This document shows, in pieces, positions 1 to 7,731 of a stretch of 64,000 bases of DNA. The notes beneath the pieces were generated by a model. It had not been told where the DNA came from. It saw only the letters and a program-made list of their open reading frames with translations, and ran no database searches. The position numbers and the translations under genes are program-made. How positions within the stretch are numbered: position 1 is the first letter of the stretch; each line of letters opens with the position of its first letter. Source of the stretch: Nonomuraea glycinis (GTDB lineage: Bacteria; Actinomycetota; Actinomycetes; Streptosporangiales; Streptosporangiaceae). The stretch covers positions 62,001-126,000 of the forward strand of contig NZ_BMNK01000018.1 of NCBI RefSeq assembly GCF_014646515.1, written 5' to 3'.

Positions 1-522
1 CGTGGCCACCCCGATCTGGGTCAGCGCGGCGATGATGCCGAGCGCCCAGATGAACACCTGGGCGGCGACGGCCAACAGGCGGCCGTACGACAGCCCGCCC
101 AGTGCGCCCCTGATGACGTCGCCGACGGCCTTGGCTATCGCCCCGGCCACGACGATGATCACAATGGCGACGATGGCGCTGGGCAGCCATGCCACCACGC
201 CGTTGAGCAGCGCGGAGATCGGGTTCGGCCCGAAGACGCTGAAGGCGATCTGCAGAGTGACCAGGATGATCGCGTAGAAGACGATCTTCCCGACCAGGCT
301 GCTGGCGTCGTACTGGCTACGGGACAGCCACCGCTGCACGCCGCTGCGCTCCACCAGCCGGTCGAAGCCGACCCGCTCAAGGATCTTGTCGACGACCTTC
401 ATCAGCACCTTCGCGATGATCCAGCCGATGACGAGGATGATCAGGAACGCGATGAACCTCGGGACGAACGTCGCAATCTGCCGCCAGGCATCCGATATGC
501 CTTGGCCTATGTTGATGTCCAC
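1..522 (-). CDS. Mechanosensitive-channel-like TM-helix protein (C-terminus cut by window edge)
   Basis: Reads on the minus strand from a GTG at 522 to the window edge, 174 codons without a stop. The start is chosen because GGAGGAGG lies just upstream (about 531-538). The protein is strongly hydrophobic: a helix around residues 18-40 (FIAFLIILVIGWIIAKVL), an amphipathic linker containing VGFDRLVERSGVQRW, then two more helical stretches with NPISALLNGVVAWLPSAI. This is the pattern of conserved TM-helix (PF05552) proteins related to MscS channels. The likely role is an inner-membrane channel or channel-like protein; substrate and gating are unknown. The C-terminal part lies outside the window. 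Confidence 0.8.
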   Translation of the reverse strand, partial: MDINIGQGISDAWRQIATFVPRFIAFLIILVIGWIIAKVLMKVVDKILERVGFDRLVERSGVQRWLSRSQYDASSLVGKIVFYAIILVTLQIAFSVFGPNPISALLNGVVAWLPSAIVAIVIIVVAGAIAKAVGDVIRGALGGLSYGRLLAVAAQVFIWALGIIAALTQIGVAT

Positions 523-639
523 GGTTTCCTCCTCCGAGGAGCCAATGCCAACGCGCTACCCGGTCAGAAGGCCGATCACGCACATAGCGTAATCAATGGG
601 CTGCATTTTGCATTTTCGGGACAATTGACAGAGCGGCGT

Positions 640-738
640 CTAGGTGAAGGCCTTGACCCGGCGAAGAACGAGAGCGGTGTCCACCGTCTGGACGCCGGCC
701 AGGGCGCCGAGCCGGTCGCTCAGCCGCGCTCCACTGCG
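640..738 (-). pseudogene. Relic of an Lrp/AsnC-family regulator (C-terminal end only)
   Basis: About 32 codons between an in-frame TGA (739-741) and a TAG (640-642) encode LSDRLGALAGVQTVDTALVL followed by RRVKAFT. This matches the end of the ligand-binding/dimerisation domain of Lrp/AsnC regulators, which typically finish 'LxxLPGVxxVxTxLVLxxVK'. No start codon, ribosome site or HTH domain is present in frame, and the sequence upstream is not recognisable. I read it as the tail of a decayed regulator gene. The match is short, so chance similarity cannot be excluded. Confidence 0.5.
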
Positions 739-900
739 TCAAGCCCGGCGTCAGGTGCTGACCGGAGCTCTCTTGTCGCGGAAACCCGACACCGAAGCCT
801 CGATCATGGGAGTCTTCCGACACGGCTCGCGAGGCGGATGACCGGTGCGGATCGGCTGAGCATGCGGACTCCGCATCCGGACTCCGCAGCCGGAGAATGG

Positions 901-939
901 AAAAGCCCCAGGTCGGCGGGTGCCGAGATCTGGGGCTTT
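901..939 (-). terminator. Terminator after tRNA-Val
   Basis: Inverted repeat AAAGCCCCAG / CTGGGGCTTTT read on the minus strand, ending in a T tract. It lies just past the 3' end of the tRNA-Val gene and closes the four-tRNA cluster. Confidence 0.75.
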
Positions 940-946
940 CGTGAGG

Positions 947-1018
947 TGGACGATACTGGGATTGAACCAGTGACCTCTTCCGTGTCAGGGAAGCGCTCTC
1001 CCGCTGAGCTAATCGTCC
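947..1018 (-). tRNA. tRNA-Val (GAC)
   Basis: 72-nt cloverleaf with acceptor GGACGAT/ATCGTCC, discriminator A and anticodon loop CTGACAC (anticodon GAC). CCA is not fully encoded. It is the last gene of a minus-strand Gly-Cys-Gly-Val cluster, and its sequence is identical to the copy at 40064-40135. Confidence 0.95.
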
Positions 1019-1039
1019 GTATTGAGTTAGGTCACTCAG

Positions 1040-1111
1040 AGCGGAAGACGGGATTCGAACCCGCGACCCTCACCTTGGCAAGGTGATGCTCTACCACTGA
1101 GCCACTTCCGC
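1040..1111 (-). tRNA. tRNA-Gly (GCC), copy 1
   Basis: 72-nt cloverleaf with acceptor GCGGAAG/CTTCCGC and an anticodon loop reading TTGCCAA (anticodon GCC). It is identical to the copies at 1252-1323 and 40226-40297, so three copies of this tRNA lie in the window. Confidence 0.95.
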
Positions 1112-1164
1112 GTGGCGTTGCACTTTACTTTAGCGGATCCCGGAGGGTCCGCTGACCTACGCCG

Positions 1165-1235
1165 AGGTGGAGACGGGATTTGAACCCGTGTAGACGGCTT
1201 TGCAGGCCGCTGCCTCGCCTCTCGGCCACTCCACC
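1165..1235 (-). tRNA. tRNA-Cys (GCA)
   Basis: 71-nt cloverleaf with acceptor GGTGGAG/CTCCACC, anticodon loop CTGCAAA (anticodon GCA) and T arm ACGGG-TTCAAAT-CCCGT. The variable loop reads CTAC, whereas the second copy at 40140-40210 has CCAC; this is the only difference between the two. Confidence 0.95.
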
Positions 1236-1251
1236 AGGAGTTTGAACTCCG

Positions 1252-1323
1252 AGCGGAAGACGGGATTCGAACCCGCGACCCTCACCTTGGCAAGGTGATG
1301 CTCTACCACTGAGCCACTTCCGC
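1252..1323 (-). tRNA. tRNA-Gly (GCC), copy 2
   Basis: Same 72-nt sequence as the copy at 1040-1111, with anticodon GCC. It is the first gene of the minus-strand cluster. Confidence 0.95.
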
Positions 1324-1407
1324 GTGCGTCCGGCACTGCCGGTCACGGGAAAACCATATCGCCTTCGCGGAGTGCCCGTGTGCACGGAGAGGACTGTGAA
1401 GCCAAAA

Positions 1408-3531
1408 TCAACGGATGATGCGTACGTCTTTCGCCCGGACGAACCCGACCCGGTGGCCGAGCTGGATCTGGTGGTAACGCAGGTCCCCCTTGACCATGAC
1501 GTTCTTGGCCGGCTTGAACGACGTCGCCGACTGGTAGGTGCCGGTCAGGGTCTGGCCGACGGTGTAGGACTGGCCCTGGGGGATGGTGTACGGAAGCGGG
1601 ACATGGGGCTGGAAAGCGGCCCCCGTGCCCCTATAAGCGGATTTTTCCGGGTACGCCCGGCCGTACACCTTGACGGTGGGTTTGATCGGAGTGACGAGCG
1701 GGCCTCGGGCCGGGATGGCGGTCGGCCGTGACGGCGGGTTGTGGAACCAGGCCTTCTGGCCGAGATACCAGATGGCCGTCCAGGCGCCGCGCCGCTCGGC
1801 GACCGCGTACCGCTGGCCGGTCGAGGCGCGGGCGCTGTGGTCGTAGACGCTGTACGTGCTGGGCTTGCCCACCCGCTTGCCGATGTCGTCGATCAGCTGG
1901 GCGCGGGGGTGCGGCTCGGTGCGCAGCCACACCACCGAGGCGCCGTGCGGGGGACACGCCCGGGCGGGCTTGGCGGACGTACAGCCGGTGAAGCGGGGCC
2001 GGTGGTCGTCGTAGGACGGCCGGATGAGGACCGACCCGCCGCCCTCCTGCCGCGCGTCCTCCTCGTACCACTGCTCCGGCGCGTCCTCCTCGTACAGCGC
2101 GTCCCAGCCGGGGCTCGCGAACCCGTCGTCGTACGGCGCGTCCACCTCCGACGGCGGCTCGTGCCAGGTGCCCTCGAAGGACCGGTCCCCGTCGTACGGC
2201 CGCTCCCGCAGGGCCTTATCGTAACGGCCGGCCCGGCCGAACGGCTTGCCCAGCAGGTCGAAGTAGTGGGCCCAGTCCCAGTAGGGGCCCGGGTCGTCGT
2301 GCATGGCGGGCAGGGTATCGGGGGTGGTGCCGGGGACGTTGTCGTGGCCGAGGATGTGGGCGCGGTCGAGCGGGATGTCGTGCTCGTCCGCCAGGTAGCG
2401 GACCAGGTCGGCCGAGGCCCGGTACATCGCCTCGGTGTACCAGGTGCCGCCCTTGGCCAGGTAGCCCTCGTGTTCGATGCCGATCGAGCGGCTGTTGACA
2501 TCCCAGTTGCCCGCATGCCAGGCGATGTCCTTGCTCAGCACATGCTGGGCGACATGTCCGTCGTTGGAGCGGATCGTGTAGTGCCAGCTCACGTACTTCG
2601 GGTTCTTCACCAGCGTCGGGATGCCGGGGTAGGTCCCTTCGGTGTCGTGGATGATGATGTAGTCGATCGGCCGGGCGTGCGCGAGACGGTCGTGGTTGCC
2701 GTAGTCCTTCTTGCCGGTCCGCTTGTATGCGGCCGGCATCCACTCGCAGGTCAGCGTGTGCGGGCACTCGGCCCGGCTCGCCGCCCTGCGCAGCGGCGCG
2801 GGTGCCCGCAGGCCCGGGTCGGCCGGCAGTCGCACCACGGAGCCGTCGTCCGTACGGCGTGAGACTCCGTCGCGGATCACCGAGAGCACCTCGTCGGCGA
2901 AGCTCCGCGAGCCCGCGTACCGGGTGATCGCGCCGTGCCACTGGGCCGGGTCGGTGACGGGCCGCTCCTGGAAGGAGGCGAGCAGCGCGGCGCCGCCCCT
3001 GATGTTCGCGGCCGGATCGCTGCGCAACCGCGCCGCGCTGAGCCCGGTCAACCGCCCGGCCTCCCGCAACATCGCCCCGCCGCCACCAGCCTCCCGCAAC
3101 ATCGCCCCGCCGGTACCGGACGCACGCGCGCTCTCGGAGGCAGGGAGCTCGGTCCGCGGGGAGTCGGAGGGGGAGTGTCGCATCGGCCGGGCGGTGTCGC
3201 CTCGGGCGTCCCCGTGGGCATGATCGACCCCCGCCCGCTCCGGGCCGGGAAGGGCGGGAAGGGCGGTGAGGTCCACGAGGTGCATCGGCCCGTAGCCGCC
3301 CGCCGTGCTCGGCTCCCCGGCGTGCGCGTCCCAGCGTGACTGCAGGTAGGAGACGCCGAGCAGAACGCTCTGCGGCACCCCGTACTCCCTGGCCGCCGCG
3401 GCGAAGTCACCCTGCCGCCCCGGCTGCTGGCCCGGCACGACCAGGGCGCCGGCGGTGGCGGTGAGCGCGACCCAGAGCAGCATGACGAACCCCCACGTAA
3501 ATGTCACGAGACGAACACCCACCGTAACCAT
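1408..3531 (-). CDS. Secreted N-acetylmuramoyl-L-alanine amidase with N-terminal lysozyme-like segment
   Basis: 707 residues. A hydrophobic N-terminus (FVMLLWVALTATAGALV) looks like a signal or anchor. Residues about 40-75 (AAREYGVPQSVLLGVSYLQS) resemble a transglycosylase/lysozyme-like fold, followed by a low-complexity Ala/Gly/Glu linker. The middle is an Amidase_2 domain: IDYIIIHDTEG and VSWHYTIR carry zinc-binding His, then IAWHAGN, SIGIEHEGY and a further zinc His in ILGHDNVPG. The C-terminus (about 540-707) is SH3-like and probably binds cell wall. It should cleave the MurNAc-L-Ala amide bond in peptidoglycan. The ATG at 3531 gives a basic n-region but sits too close to its GGGGA; ATG at 3483 has a better-spaced GGGGG and is an alternative start. 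A riboswitch-like leader precedes it. Confidence 0.85.
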   Translation of the reverse strand: MVTVGVRLVTFTWGFVMLLWVALTATAGALVVPGQQPGRQGDFAAAAREYGVPQSVLLGVSYLQSRWDAHAGEPSTAGGYGPMHLVDLTALPALPGPERAGVDHAHGDARGDTARPMRHSPSDSPRTELPASESARASGTGGAMLREAGGGGAMLREAGRLTGLSAARLRSDPAANIRGGAALLASFQERPVTDPAQWHGAITRYAGSRSFADEVLSVIRDGVSRRTDDGSVVRLPADPGLRAPAPLRRAASRAECPHTLTCEWMPAAYKRTGKKDYGNHDRLAHARPIDYIIIHDTEGTYPGIPTLVKNPKYVSWHYTIRSNDGHVAQHVLSKDIAWHAGNWDVNSRSIGIEHEGYLAKGGTWYTEAMYRASADLVRYLADEHDIPLDRAHILGHDNVPGTTPDTLPAMHDDPGPYWDWAHYFDLLGKPFGRAGRYDKALRERPYDGDRSFEGTWHEPPSEVDAPYDDGFASPGWDALYEEDAPEQWYEEDARQEGGGSVLIRPSYDDHRPRFTGCTSAKPARACPPHGASVVWLRTEPHPRAQLIDDIGKRVGKPSTYSVYDHSARASTGQRYAVAERRGAWTAIWYLGQKAWFHNPPSRPTAIPARGPLVTPIKPTVKVYGRAYPEKSAYRGTGAAFQPHVPLPYTIPQGQSYTVGQTLTGTYQSATSFKPAKNVMVKGDLRYHQIQLGHRVGFVRAKDVRIIR

Positions 3532-3540
3532 TCCCCGATG

Positions 3541-3655
3541 GCGGTGGGTCAGACGGGGCGGGTGTTACGGGAGAGACAGGCCAATTCCTCACCATCTCGT
3601 GGTGCTTCACCCATATTCGCGTGGGTAAGCCGCTCAACCTCCCTGAACGAACGCG
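3541..3655 (-). promoter_or_regulatory. Candidate c-di-AMP (ydaO/yuaA) riboswitch leader of the amidase gene
   Basis: On the minus strand the leader contains GAGCGGCTTACCC, then GGGTGAAGC, a variable hairpin and GCCTGTCTCTCCCGTAACA, ending near GTCTGACCCACCGCC. This order resembles the ydaO core (GAGC..GGTTACC, GGGTGAA, CCCGAACCCG, CAGCTNACC..AGGCG) known upstream of actinobacterial cell-wall hydrolase genes such as rpf. The 3' half deviates from consensus, so the call is tentative; a covariance-model search would decide. Confidence 0.5.
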
Positions 3656-3676
3656 GAAGCACGTTAGGGCTAATTC

Positions 3677-3694
3677 CTGCCCGATTTCGGGCAG
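3677..3694. promoter_or_regulatory. Perfect 8-bp palindrome in the amidase / small-gene divergent region
   Basis: CTGCCCGA-TT-TCGGGCAG lies between the divergently transcribed amidase leader and the gene at 3725. It could be an operator or a short hairpin. No regulator gene adjoins it. Confidence 0.4.
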
Positions 3695-3724
3695 AAACTT
3701 GGCGTGGATCGATCAATCTGCGTA

Positions 3725-4012
3725 ATGTCCTCCTCTGTGTCCACGGCACGGCATCCCTACGAAGACCTCATCGCCCACCTGACCAAGACCAGTCCCCTCG
3801 GTCCTGGTGAGGCGGCACGCGTGGTGGCCGACGTGCTGTCGTACTTCTCCGAGACGACCGAGGAGTTCGTACGGCGGCGCCACGGCGAACTGCAGGCCCG
3901 CGGCCTCACCAACGACGAGATCTTCCCCAGGGTCGCCGCGGAGCTACGGGCCCGCCGGGTGGCGGCCCCCGAGCTTTCCCTGCGGCAGCTACGCCGGATC
4001 ATCTACGGATAG
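3725..4012 (+). CDS. Small conserved-looking protein of unknown function upstream of glmS
   Basis: 95 residues from ATG at 3725; an upstream in-frame GTG/ATG-type start at 3704 would add 7 residues. The sequence is charged and helical (VVADVLSYFSETTEEFVRRR, LTNDEIFPRVAAELRARRV) and ends LRQLRRIIYG. No signal peptide or membrane segment is present. I do not recognise the family. The stop lies 10 nt before the glmS ATG, with the glmS ribosome site AGGAGA overlapping the junction, so the two genes are almost certainly one transcript and may be translationally coupled. Confidence 0.7.
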   Translation: MSSSVSTARHPYEDLIAHLTKTSPLGPGEAARVVADVLSYFSETTEEFVRRRHGELQARGLTNDEIFPRVAAELRARRVAAPELSLRQLRRIIYG

Positions 4013-4022
4013 GAGACCTCGG

Positions 4023-5843
4023 ATGTGCGGAATCGTGGCTTACATCGGGCCGAAGGACGCGGCCCCCATCCTGCTCGAAGGGCTGCAGCGGCTGGAATAC
4101 CGCGGCTACGACTCCGCCGGGGTCGTGGTCTCCAACAAGGGACTCAAGCTGCGCAAGGTCAAGGGCAGGGTCGCCGACCTGGCCAAGGTGGTGCCGGCCC
4201 GGTTCAAGGGGACGCTCGGCATCGGCCACACCCGGTGGGCCACGCACGGCGTGCCGAGCGACGTGAACGCGCACCCGCACCTGTCGGCCGACGAGCGCAT
4301 CGCGGTCGTGCACAACGGCATCATCGAGAACGCCGACGAACTGCGCGCCAAGCTGGGCGCCGACGGCGTGGTGTTCGCGTCCGAGACCGACACCGAGGTG
4401 CTCGCCCACCTGATCGCCCGCGCCGTCGACGAGAACGACTCGCTGGAGGAGGCCGTCCGCAAGTCCCTCAAGAGCGTGGTGGGGACGTACGGCATCGCGG
4501 TGATCGACGCCGAGCGGCCGGGTGAGGTGGTCGTGGCGCGCAACGGCAGCCCGATCGTGATCGGCATCGGCGAGAAGGAGATGTTCGCCGCCTCCGACGT
4601 GGCCGCGCTGGTCCGCTACACCCGCCAGGTGGTGCACCTGGAGGACGGCGAGCTGGCCGTGCTGCGCGCCGACGGCTTCCACACCTTCGCCAGCGACGCC
4701 AGGGAGACCGCCAAGGAGCCGCTGACCGTCGACTGGGACGCCGGCCACTACGACACCGGCGGCTACGAGCACTACCTGCTCAAGGAGATCTCCGAGCAGC
4801 CCGACACCGTCACCCGCACCCTGAGCGGCCGGCTCGACGAGCGCTTCAACGTCGCCCACCTGGGCGGGCTGAACATGGACGCCCGCGAGACCCGCTCCTT
4901 CCGCCGGGTGAAGATCATCGGCTGTGGCTCGGCCTACTACGCCGGCCAGATCGGCGCGCAGCTCATCGAGGAGCTGGCCCGCATCCCGGCCGACGCCGAG
5001 CCGGCCAGCGAGTTCCGCTACCGCAACCCCGTCGTCCACCAGGACACCCTCTACGTGGCGATCAGCCAGTCCGGTGAGACCTACGACACCCTGGCCGCCG
5101 TGCAGGAGCTCAAGCGCAAGGGCGGCCGCGTCATCGGCATCGTCAACGCCGTCGGCAGCGCCATCGCCCGCGAGGTCGACGGCGGCGTCTACCTGCACGC
5201 GGGGCCGGAGGTGTCGGTGGCCTCCACCAAGGCGTTCACCTCGACCGCGGTGGCGTTCGCGCTGCTGGCGCTGCACCTGGGCCGGGTGCGCGACCTGTCA
5301 CCCGCCGACGGCCGGCGCATCTGCGAGGGCCTGCGCAGGCTGCCCGACCAGATCGGCGAGATCCTCACGCAGAGCGACAAGATCGCCCAGCTCGCGCAGA
5401 AGTACGCCGGCCACGCCAGCATGATGTTCGTGGGCCGGGTGCGCGGCTACCCGGTGGCCCGCGAGGGCGCGCAGAAGCTCAAGGAGATCTCCTACGTGCA
5501 CGCCGAGGCCTACCCGGCCAGCGAGCTCAAGCACGGCCCGCTCGCGCTGATCGGCCCGGAGATCCCGACGGTGGCGATCGTCCCCGACGACGAGCTGCTC
5601 GACAAGAACCTCACCACGCTCGGCGAGATCCGCGCCCGGGGCGGCAACGTCCTGATGGTCGGCCACCGGGAGCCGGACGCCAAGCTGGCCGACGACGCCA
5701 TCGTGGTGCCGAAGAACGAGATCGAGCTGGACCCGATCCTGCTGACGATCCCGCTCCAGCTCCTGGCCTACCACGCGGCCGTCGCGCTCGGCCGCGACGT
5801 GGACAAGCCGCGCAACCTGGCCAAGAGCGTCACCGTCGAATAG
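4023..5843 (+). CDS. glmS: Glutamine--fructose-6-phosphate aminotransferase (isomerising)
   Basis: 606 residues. GlmS converts fructose-6-phosphate and glutamine to glucosamine-6-phosphate, the first step toward UDP-GlcNAc for peptidoglycan, in the cytoplasm. The start is fixed by the catalytic N-terminal Cys of the glutaminase domain (MCGIVAYIG) and by AGGAGA just upstream. The glutaminase half shows GHTRWATHG and VHNGIIEN; two SIS isomerase domains follow (CGSAYYAG, ISQSGETYDT, VASTKAFTST, SELKHGPLALI) and the usual C-terminal end AKSVTVE is present. Full family length. Placing it next to a divergent peptidoglycan amidase fits a cell-wall theme. Confidence 0.98.
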   Translation: MCGIVAYIGPKDAAPILLEGLQRLEYRGYDSAGVVVSNKGLKLRKVKGRVADLAKVVPARFKGTLGIGHTRWATHGVPSDVNAHPHLSADERIAVVHNGIIENADELRAKLGADGVVFASETDTEVLAHLIARAVDENDSLEEAVRKSLKSVVGTYGIAVIDAERPGEVVVARNGSPIVIGIGEKEMFAASDVAALVRYTRQVVHLEDGELAVLRADGFHTFASDARETAKEPLTVDWDAGHYDTGGYEHYLLKEISEQPDTVTRTLSGRLDERFNVAHLGGLNMDARETRSFRRVKIIGCGSAYYAGQIGAQLIEELARIPADAEPASEFRYRNPVVHQDTLYVAISQSGETYDTLAAVQELKRKGGRVIGIVNAVGSAIAREVDGGVYLHAGPEVSVASTKAFTSTAVAFALLALHLGRVRDLSPADGRRICEGLRRLPDQIGEILTQSDKIAQLAQKYAGHASMMFVGRVRGYPVAREGAQKLKEISYVHAEAYPASELKHGPLALIGPEIPTVAIVPDDELLDKNLTTLGEIRARGGNVLMVGHREPDAKLADDAIVVPKNEIELDPILLTIPLQLLAYHAAVALGRDVDKPRNLAKSVTVE

Positions 5844-5844
5844 G

Positions 5845-5864
5845 CGGTAAGACAAGGCTTACCG
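5845..5864 (+). terminator. Hairpin after glmS
   Basis: CGGTAAG-ACAAGG-CTTACCG directly after the glmS stop. The T tract is weak, so it may be a factor-assisted terminator or mRNA end structure. Confidence 0.5.
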
Positions 5865-5904
5865 TTCGGATGGGTCATAGTCGGATTCGGCCCTGTGTCC
5901 CCCT

Positions 5905-5926
5905 TGACACTGAGCCCATAGTGTCA
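5905..5926. promoter_or_regulatory. Palindrome and probable leaderless promoter of the DUF574 gene
   Basis: TGACACT-N8-AGTGTCA ends 5 nt before the GTG at 5932. TAGTGT at 5919-5924 fits the actinobacterial −10 pattern TANNNT seven bases before that GTG, which would make the mRNA leaderless. The palindrome would then overlap the −10, as a repressor site would. Confidence 0.4.
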
Positions 5927-5931
5927 GAAAG

Positions 5932-6675
5932 GTGTCCCAGTCCGACCCCCACACACCCAATGTCGCCCGGATGTACGACTACCTCCTCGGTGGCAAGGAC
6001 AACTACGCGGTCGATCGTGAGGCCATCGACAGGCTGACGGACCTGATTCCGGAGGCGCTGCCGCTGGCCCGCGCCAGCCGCGGCTTCCTCCAGCGGGCGG
6101 TCCGCTACGTCGCGCAAGAAGGCGTGGAGCAGTTCCTCGACCTCGGCAGCGGCCTGCCCACGCAGGGCAACGTGCACGAGGTGGTGCCGCACGCCGTGGT
6201 CGTCTACGTCGATCAGGACCCGATCGTGGCGGCGCACGCGCGTGGGCTGCTGCGGGAGGAGCCCCGGGCGGTCTTCGTCGAGGACGATCTGCTCGACCTC
6301 GACCGGACGCTGGCGGACGTCTCCGGCTTCCTCGACCTGAGCGAGCCGGTCGCGGTGCTGATGGTGTCGATGCTGCACTCCTTCCCGGCCGCCAAGGGCC
6401 CGCACGGTGACCCGCATGCCATGGTGGCGCGGCTGCGCGAGGCACTGGCGCCGGGCAGCTATCTGGCGCTCTCGCACACCACCTCCAGCGGCCGGCAGGA
6501 GGGCGAGGCGGCCACCGACCGCAGTCCGGAGGAGATCCGCGCCTTCTTCGGCGACTTCGAGCTGGTGCCTCCGGGCCTGGTGCAGGCGGCCGACTGGCGC
6601 CCGGACCGGCCCCGGCTGGTGGGCGGACCGCTGCTGCCCTCGTACGTGCTGGCGGGCCTGGCCCGGAAACCGTAG
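5932..6675 (+). CDS. DUF574 (Methyltransf_19) SAM-dependent methyltransferase
   Basis: 247 residues from GTG. The early motif NVARMYDYLLGGKDNYAVDR is the hallmark of the actinobacterial SAM-dependent methyltransferase family DUF574. It is followed by the SAM-binding FLDLGSGLPTQGN, the acidic VVYVDQDPIV and later LMVSMLHSFP. An in-frame TGA shortly upstream excludes longer starts; a later ATG at 5971 would cut the family N-terminus. There is no Shine-Dalgarno at a workable distance, so translation is probably leaderless. The substrate of this expanded family is unknown. It stands alone between glmS and a lipoprotein gene. Confidence 0.9.
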   Translation: MSQSDPHTPNVARMYDYLLGGKDNYAVDREAIDRLTDLIPEALPLARASRGFLQRAVRYVAQEGVEQFLDLGSGLPTQGNVHEVVPHAVVVYVDQDPIVAAHARGLLREEPRAVFVEDDLLDLDRTLADVSGFLDLSEPVAVLMVSMLHSFPAAKGPHGDPHAMVARLREALAPGSYLALSHTTSSGRQEGEAATDRSPEEIRAFFGDFELVPPGLVQAADWRPDRPRLVGGPLLPSYVLAGLARKP

Positions 6676-6768
6676 CCCTATGTCCGACTTTTCGTGACCG
6701 AAACGGGTCGCGCCACTGATGTGTAACTCTGCGTCAAGTGTCAATAACTTGATGTAGGGGGTGCGGTC

Positions 6769-7677
6769 ATGCGGCGAAGGCTGTTTCTCGCGGGCGGGCT
6801 GGGGGTGGCCGCCTGCCTGGCCGGCTGCGGCACCGAGCGGTACGTCCCGGGGGCGCGGCGACCGTACACGATCCGCGCGGGGGGAGAGCGGTGGCGTCCG
6901 GTGACGCGGGCGTTCGTGGGGGCGGTGCGCGAGGCCGGCTTCCCGGTGACCGGGCCGGGGCAGGCCGTCCGGCTCACCGTCACCGGGCTGCCGGCGCTCG
7001 CCGCGGCCGAGCTCAACGACGGGCAGACGCTGGTCGAGACGGCGACGCCGCTGGCCCGGCTGGCGGGCGAGGTCGAGGTCGTGCTCGTGCCCGCCGACTC
7101 CCGCTTCCGCACCTTCGACGACTTCGGCGCCCACCTGCTGGCCCGGCCCGGCCAGACGCCGCTGGCCGGCGGGCCCCTGGGGGATCCCGACCACCTGCTG
7201 TTCGGGCTGATCGCCAAGGGGGTCGGCGCCGACACCCGGCAGGTCGACTACACCGGCTACCCCAACAGCGCGGAGGCGGCCACCGCGCTGTTCGCCGGCC
7301 GCGCCGCCGCCGTCGTCGGCACGCTCGCCGACTGGCGCGCGCACATCGACCAGAAGCGGGTACGGGTGCTCGCCGTGTCGTGCGCCAAGCGCTTCCCCGG
7401 GCTGGACGCGCCGAGCCTGCTGGAGAGCGGGGTCCGCGTCGACTTCGCCAACTGGTGCGCCGTCGTCGGGCCGGCCGCCATGCCGGAGGAGGTGCACGCC
7501 CCGGCCGTCGGCATGTGCGAGGAGGTGACGGGGTCGACGGCCTGGCGGCGGGTGTGCCGTACCGGAGGGTGGCTGCCGATCCCGCTGGCGGGCGAGGAGT
7601 TCGTGCAGTGGCTGGCCTCGGAGGTCCGGCGGACCAAGGCCGTGATGCGGGACCTCGGGCTCCTGGGAGCCCGTTGA
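6769..7677 (+). CDS. TctC/Bug-type tripartite tricarboxylate transporter substrate-binding lipoprotein
   Basis: 302 residues. MRRRLFLAGGLGVAACLAGC is a lipoprotein signal peptide with lipobox LAGC, placing the protein on the outer face of the membrane. The body follows the TctC/Bug fold: VEVVLVPADSRFRTFDDF, PGQTPLAGGPLGDPDHLLF, YTGYPNSAEAATALFAGRA and VRVLAVSCAKRFPG. Such proteins bind carboxylates for TctAB permeases, but no tctA or tctB gene is nearby, so it is an orphan receptor or works with a distant permease. The ligand cannot be read from the sequence. Confidence 0.8.
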   Translation: MRRRLFLAGGLGVAACLAGCGTERYVPGARRPYTIRAGGERWRPVTRAFVGAVREAGFPVTGPGQAVRLTVTGLPALAAAELNDGQTLVETATPLARLAGEVEVVLVPADSRFRTFDDFGAHLLARPGQTPLAGGPLGDPDHLLFGLIAKGVGADTRQVDYTGYPNSAEAATALFAGRAAAVVGTLADWRAHIDQKRVRVLAVSCAKRFPGLDAPSLLESGVRVDFANWCAVVGPAAMPEEVHAPAVGMCEEVTGSTAWRRVCRTGGWLPIPLAGEEFVQWLASEVRRTKAVMRDLGLLGAR

Positions 7678-7731
7678 GCCACAAGATGCTGGGGTAGTTG
7701 CGGAAACTGCCACTAGATGTAGGATCCTGCT

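Larger units (their letters stand above)
523..946. other. Intergenic stretch with gene relic and terminator
   Basis: No intact gene is visible between the TM-helix gene and the tRNA-Val gene. It holds a short Lrp/AsnC relic (640-738), a repeated TGCATTTTGCATTTTC stretch at about 602-617 and the tRNA terminator at 901-939. Reading frames in the rest have no recognisable protein character. Confidence 0.5.

Noticed and set aside
502-1086. Long plus-strand reading frame across the first tRNA region
   Set aside because: It runs antisense through the tRNA-Val and tRNA-Gly genes and has no protein family character; it is a GC-rich shadow frame.
947-1323. Integrative element bounded by the tRNA clusters
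   Set aside because: No integrase, excisionase or direct attachment repeat adjoins either cluster, and the DNA between is ordinary chromosomal in character.
1741-2862. Plus-strand frame inside the amidase gene
   Set aside because: Shadow of the amidase on the other strand; composition is Arg/Gly/Val-rich without motifs.
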